Shown: positions 5,825 through 8,153 of the stretch, piece by piece
Position numbering within the stretch: the first letter of the stretch is position 1
Layout: each line of letters starts with the position of its first letter
NCBI GenBank assembly: GCA_050248375.1
Contig: JBFWSL010000182.1
Coordinates: 1 to 8,153, forward strand
Direction of reading: 5' to 3'
DNA from: JAYZVT01 sp050248375
Lineage (GTDB): Bacteria; Pseudomonadota; Alphaproteobacteria; Rhizobiales; Methyloligellaceae
Length of the DNA stretch: 8,153 nt
Program-made: the position numbers and the translations under genes
The notes under the pieces: generated by a model
What the model saw: the letters and a program-made list of their open reading frames with translations, nothing else
What the model was told of the DNA's origin: nothing
Database searches by the model: none

Positions 5825-6847
5825 GTGAACTGGATCAACAACGTCGTCCGCCCGAAAATCCAGCGCATCCTGCGCAAGCGCGACGTGCCGGAGAACCTGT
5901 GGATCAAGTGCCCCGAAAGCGGGCAGATGATCTACTACAAGGATCTCGAGGCCAACCAGTTCGTGGTGCCGGGCAGCGACTACCACATGCGCATGTCGGC
6001 CCCGGACCGGCTGAAGACGCTGTTCGACGGCGGCGATTACGAAACCATCGACCTGCCCGAAGTGCCGGTCGACCCGCTGAAATTCCGCGACGAAAAGCGC
6101 TATATCGACCGGCTCAAGGACGCCCGCGGCAAAACCGGAATGCAGGACGCCCTGCTGGTGGGCGCGGGCAAGCTGGACGGACTGCCCATCGTGGCGGCCG
6201 CGCAGGACTTCCGCTTCATGGGCGGGTCGCTGGGAACGGCGGCGGGCGAGGCGGTCATCACCGGCATGCGCACCGCGGTGAAGCGCGAGACGCCCTTCAT
6301 CCTGTTCGCCGCGTCCGGCGGCGCCCGCATGCAGGAAGGCATTCTTTCGCTGATGCAGATGCCCCGCACAACGGTGGCGGTGCAGGAATTGCGCGAGGCG
6401 CGGCTGCCCTACATCGTGGTGCTGACGCACCCGACCACGGGCGGCGTCACGGCGTCCTACGCCATGCTCGGCGACATCCACATCGCGGAGCCAGGCGCGC
6501 TGATCGGCTTCGCGGGGCCGCGCGTCATCGAGCAGACCATCCGCGAGAAACTGCCCGACGGCTTCCAGCGCTCGGAATACCTGCTGGAGCACGGCATGGT
6601 GGACATGGTGGTGCATCGCCACAAGCTGCGCGGGACGCTGTCGCGGGTATGCCGCCTGCTCATGGACAGGATGCTCGCCGAGGCGGCCGCCGCGGAAGCC
6701 GTGCCCGATGCCGGAGAGGATGCGGAGGAAACGGCGGCGGATATCGTCTCCGCGGACGGCGATACGGTGGAGATGGACGGCACGGAAGCGGAGCCGGCGG
6801 AGGCGGAAGAGATGGCCGGGACCGCCGAGACCGAGCGCACGGTCTGA
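5825..6847 (+). CDS. accD: Acetyl-CoA carboxylase carboxyltransferase subunit beta
   Basis: With AccA it forms the carboxyltransferase that moves the carboxyl group from carboxybiotin to acetyl-CoA, giving malonyl-CoA for fatty-acid synthesis. The GTG start gives 340 residues (E. coli AccD has 304). The crotonase-fold core is intact: DPLKFRD (83-89), FMGGSLGTAAGEA (131-143) and TTGGVTASYAMLGD (204-217) carry the glycine-rich oxyanion and CoA-binding loops, and FAASGGARMQEG (161-172) is highly conserved. The N-terminal zinc ribbon is degenerate: the usual CPxC...CPxC reads KCPES (28-32) and VVPGS (47-51), leaving only Cys29. Such loss is, from memory, normal in alphaproteobacteria. The last 56 residues (285-340) form an acidic Ala/Glu-rich tail, probably disordered. 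Its probable own promoter lies upstream; folC follows after 26 nt, so the two are likely co-transcribed, as in many proteobacteria. Confidence 0.97.
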   Translation: MNWINNVVRPKIQRILRKRDVPENLWIKCPESGQMIYYKDLEANQFVVPGSDYHMRMSAPDRLKTLFDGGDYETIDLPEVPVDPLKFRDEKRYIDRLKDARGKTGMQDALLVGAGKLDGLPIVAAAQDFRFMGGSLGTAAGEAVITGMRTAVKRETPFILFAASGGARMQEGILSLMQMPRTTVAVQELREARLPYIVVLTHPTTGGVTASYAMLGDIHIAEPGALIGFAGPRVIEQTIREKLPDGFQRSEYLLEHGMVDMVVHRHKLRGTLSRVCRLLMDRMLAEAAAAEAVPDAGEDAEETAADIVSADGDTVEMDGTEAEPAEAEEMAGTAETERTV

Positions 6848-6873
6848 AGCAGGGGTTGCCTCCAGATACGTCC

Positions 6874-8153
6874 ATGGCCAGTTCCCGGCAGTCCCGCGAG
6901 CCCAGCAGCGCCCTGCTCGAGCGCATGCGGGCGCTCTATCCCAGCCTGATCGACCTGTCGCTCGGCCGTATCGAACGGCTGCTCGATGCGCTCGGCCGGC
7001 CGCAGGACCGGCTGCCGCCGGTGCTGCATGTGGCGGGCACCAACGGCAAGGGGTCGCTGACCGCCTTCACCAGGGCCATCGTCGAAGGCGCCGGACTGCG
7101 GGCGCATGTGTTCACCTCCCCGCACCTGATCCGCTTTCACGAGCGCATCGTTCTGGCCGGACCCGAGGGCGCGCGACAGATCACCGAAAGCCAGCTCAGC
7201 GACCTGCTGGCGCGGGTCGAAACCGCCAACGCGGGCGAGCCGATCACCTTTTTCGAGATCACCACCGCAGCCGCGCTGCTCGCCTTCGCGGATATGCCCG
7301 CGGACGCGGTCATTCTGGAGACGGGCCTGGGCGGACGGCTCGACGCGACCAACGTGGTGGCGAAGCCCGCCGTCACGGTCATCATGCCGGTCTCCATGGA
7401 CCACATGAAACACCTCGGCGGCACGCTGGCGGCGATCGCGGGCGAGAAGGCGGGCATCCTCAAGCCGGGCGTGCCCTGCGTGGTGGCGCGGCAGGAGCCC
7501 GAGGCCATGGCGGTCATCGAGGCGCGGGCCGCCGAACTCGGCGCGCCGCTGCTGGTGGAAGGCCGCGACTGGGACTGTTACGAGCAGCACGGACGGCTGG
7601 TCTACCAGACGGCAAGCTCGCTCATCGACCTGCCGCTGCCGCGGCTGGCGGGCCGGCATCAGATCGGCAACGCGGGCGCGGCGGTCACCGCCGCGCGCAT
7701 ACTGCTCGGACCCTCCTGCACGGAAGCCGCGCTGGCGAAAGGGCTCACGAGCGCGGAGTGGCCCGCTCGACTGCAGAATCTCACCGGCGGGCCGCTCAAC
7801 GCGCTGGCCCATCCCGAGACCGAGATCTGGCTGGACGGCGGTCACAATCCGGGCGCCGGCGTGGTACTGGCCCGGGCGCTCGCGGAAATGGAGGAGCGCG
7901 CCCCCAGGCCGCTGCATCTCGTGGTGGGCATGCTGGAACGCAAGGAAGCGCAGGGTTTCCTTTCCCCCTTCGCGGGGCTGGCGGAATGGACCGGCACGGT
8001 GCCGGTTCCGGGATCGGAAGCGAGCTATACGCCGCAGGCGCTGGCCCGGACCGCCGCCGCCGCGGGCCTGCGGGCGGAGCCTCTCTCCGGCGTCGAGGCC
8101 GCCGTCACGCGCAGCCGGGCGCTCTCGGCCGGGCCGGTGCGGCTGCTGGTGTG
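6874..8153 (+). CDS. folC: Bifunctional folylpolyglutamate synthase/dihydrofolate synthase (3' end cut by window edge)
   Basis: ATP-dependent Mur-ligase-family enzyme that adds glutamate to dihydropteroate, giving dihydrofolate, and then extends polyglutamate tails on folates. The frame from ATG 6874 stays open to the window edge: 426 codons plus 2 nt. E. coli FolC has 422 residues, so probably only the short C-terminal end is missing. HVAGTNGKGS (52-61) is the P-loop, FTSPHLIRFHERI (80-92) the folate-binding region, LETGLGGRLDATNVV (148-162) the omega-loop/Mg region, and SMDHMKHLGGTLAAIAGEKAGI (174-195) includes Lys192 of the conserved EKAGI. LAGRHQIGNAGAA (258-270) and DGGHNP (321-326) mark the linker and C-terminal domain. 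No SD is well placed before the ATG: AGGGG (6851-6855) is 18 nt away. An in-frame TTG at 6856 would abut it, so the start is less sure than the identity. Confidence 0.95.
   Translation, partial: MASSRQSREPSSALLERMRALYPSLIDLSLGRIERLLDALGRPQDRLPPVLHVAGTNGKGSLTAFTRAIVEGAGLRAHVFTSPHLIRFHERIVLAGPEGARQITESQLSDLLARVETANAGEPITFFEITTAAALLAFADMPADAVILETGLGGRLDATNVVAKPAVTVIMPVSMDHMKHLGGTLAAIAGEKAGILKPGVPCVVARQEPEAMAVIEARAAELGAPLLVEGRDWDCYEQHGRLVYQTASSLIDLPLPRLAGRHQIGNAGAAVTAARILLGPSCTEAALAKGLTSAEWPARLQNLTGGPLNALAHPETEIWLDGGHNPGAGVVLARALAEMEERAPRPLHLVVGMLERKEAQGFLSPFAGLAEWTGTVPVPGSEASYTPQALARTAAAAGLRAEPLSGVEAAVTRSRALSAGPVRLLV

Noticed and set aside
6457..7917. Long minus-strand ORF of 486 codons opposite accD and folC
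   Set aside because: It is the antisense of two clearly recognised genes. Its translation is rich in R, H, Q and G with no recognisable domain, as expected from a high-GC third-position shadow frame.
1..8153. Mobile genes, CRISPR arrays, tRNA/rRNA, defence or biosynthetic novelty
   Set aside because: All protein genes are recognised core genes in a familiar order. There is no periodic repeat-spacer pattern, transposase, integrase or structural-RNA signature, so I make no claim of a new system.

Overview
This is a gene-dense, GC-rich stretch (roughly two-thirds G+C by eye) of what looks like a core chromosome of an alphaproteobacterium. All nine genes lie on the + strand in the order rpsA (3' part) - sppA - ihfB - lapA-like - trpF - trpB - trpA - accD - folC (5' part, nearly complete). 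From memory of alphaproteobacterial genomes this order is typical of that class. The AccD N-terminus also fits: it has lost three of the four zinc-ribbon cysteines, as in other alphaproteobacterial AccD proteins I recall. No order or genus can be named from the sequence alone.

Layout. Positions 1-1007 hold the C-terminal half of ribosomal protein S1, followed by a strong GC hairpin (1027-1058). Positions 1081-2016 encode a short, membrane-anchored SppA-type S49 peptidase. A 76-nt AT-richer gap with a plausible promoter and a 10-bp palindrome leads into ihfB (2093-2389), the beta subunit of integration host factor. Two overlapping, mutually exclusive hairpins separate ihfB from a small two-helix LapA-domain membrane protein (2437-2793). 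The trp block follows: trpF (2846-3508), trpB (3535-4764) and trpA (4961-5755), which catalyse the PRAI-isomerase step and the last step of tryptophan synthesis. The other trp genes are not in the window, so the pathway is split. A perfect TATAAT -10 box precedes accD (5825-6847, GTG start), the carboxyltransferase beta subunit of acetyl-CoA carboxylase. folC (6874 to the window edge) encodes folylpolyglutamate/dihydrofolate synthase and is cut only near its C-terminus.

How the genes relate: the left part serves translation and chromosome architecture (S1, IHF-beta) with envelope functions (SppA, LapA-like). The right part is anabolic: tryptophan, malonyl-CoA for fatty acids, and folate. The spacing suggests several transcription units that may read through into each other (rpsA-sppA, ihfB-lapA, trpFBA, accD-folC).

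The main non-coding feature is the 196-nt gap between trpB and trpA. It carries two palindromic elements: a 68-bp nested dyad (4797-4864) and a separate 9-bp-stem hairpin (4921-4943) just before the trpA ribosome binding site. Both look like dispersed extragenic repeats. I found no undescribed multi-gene system, mobile element, CRISPR array, tRNA or rRNA; this is an ordinary housekeeping region. The points worth a second look concern RNA structure, gene starts and lineage-specific protein features.
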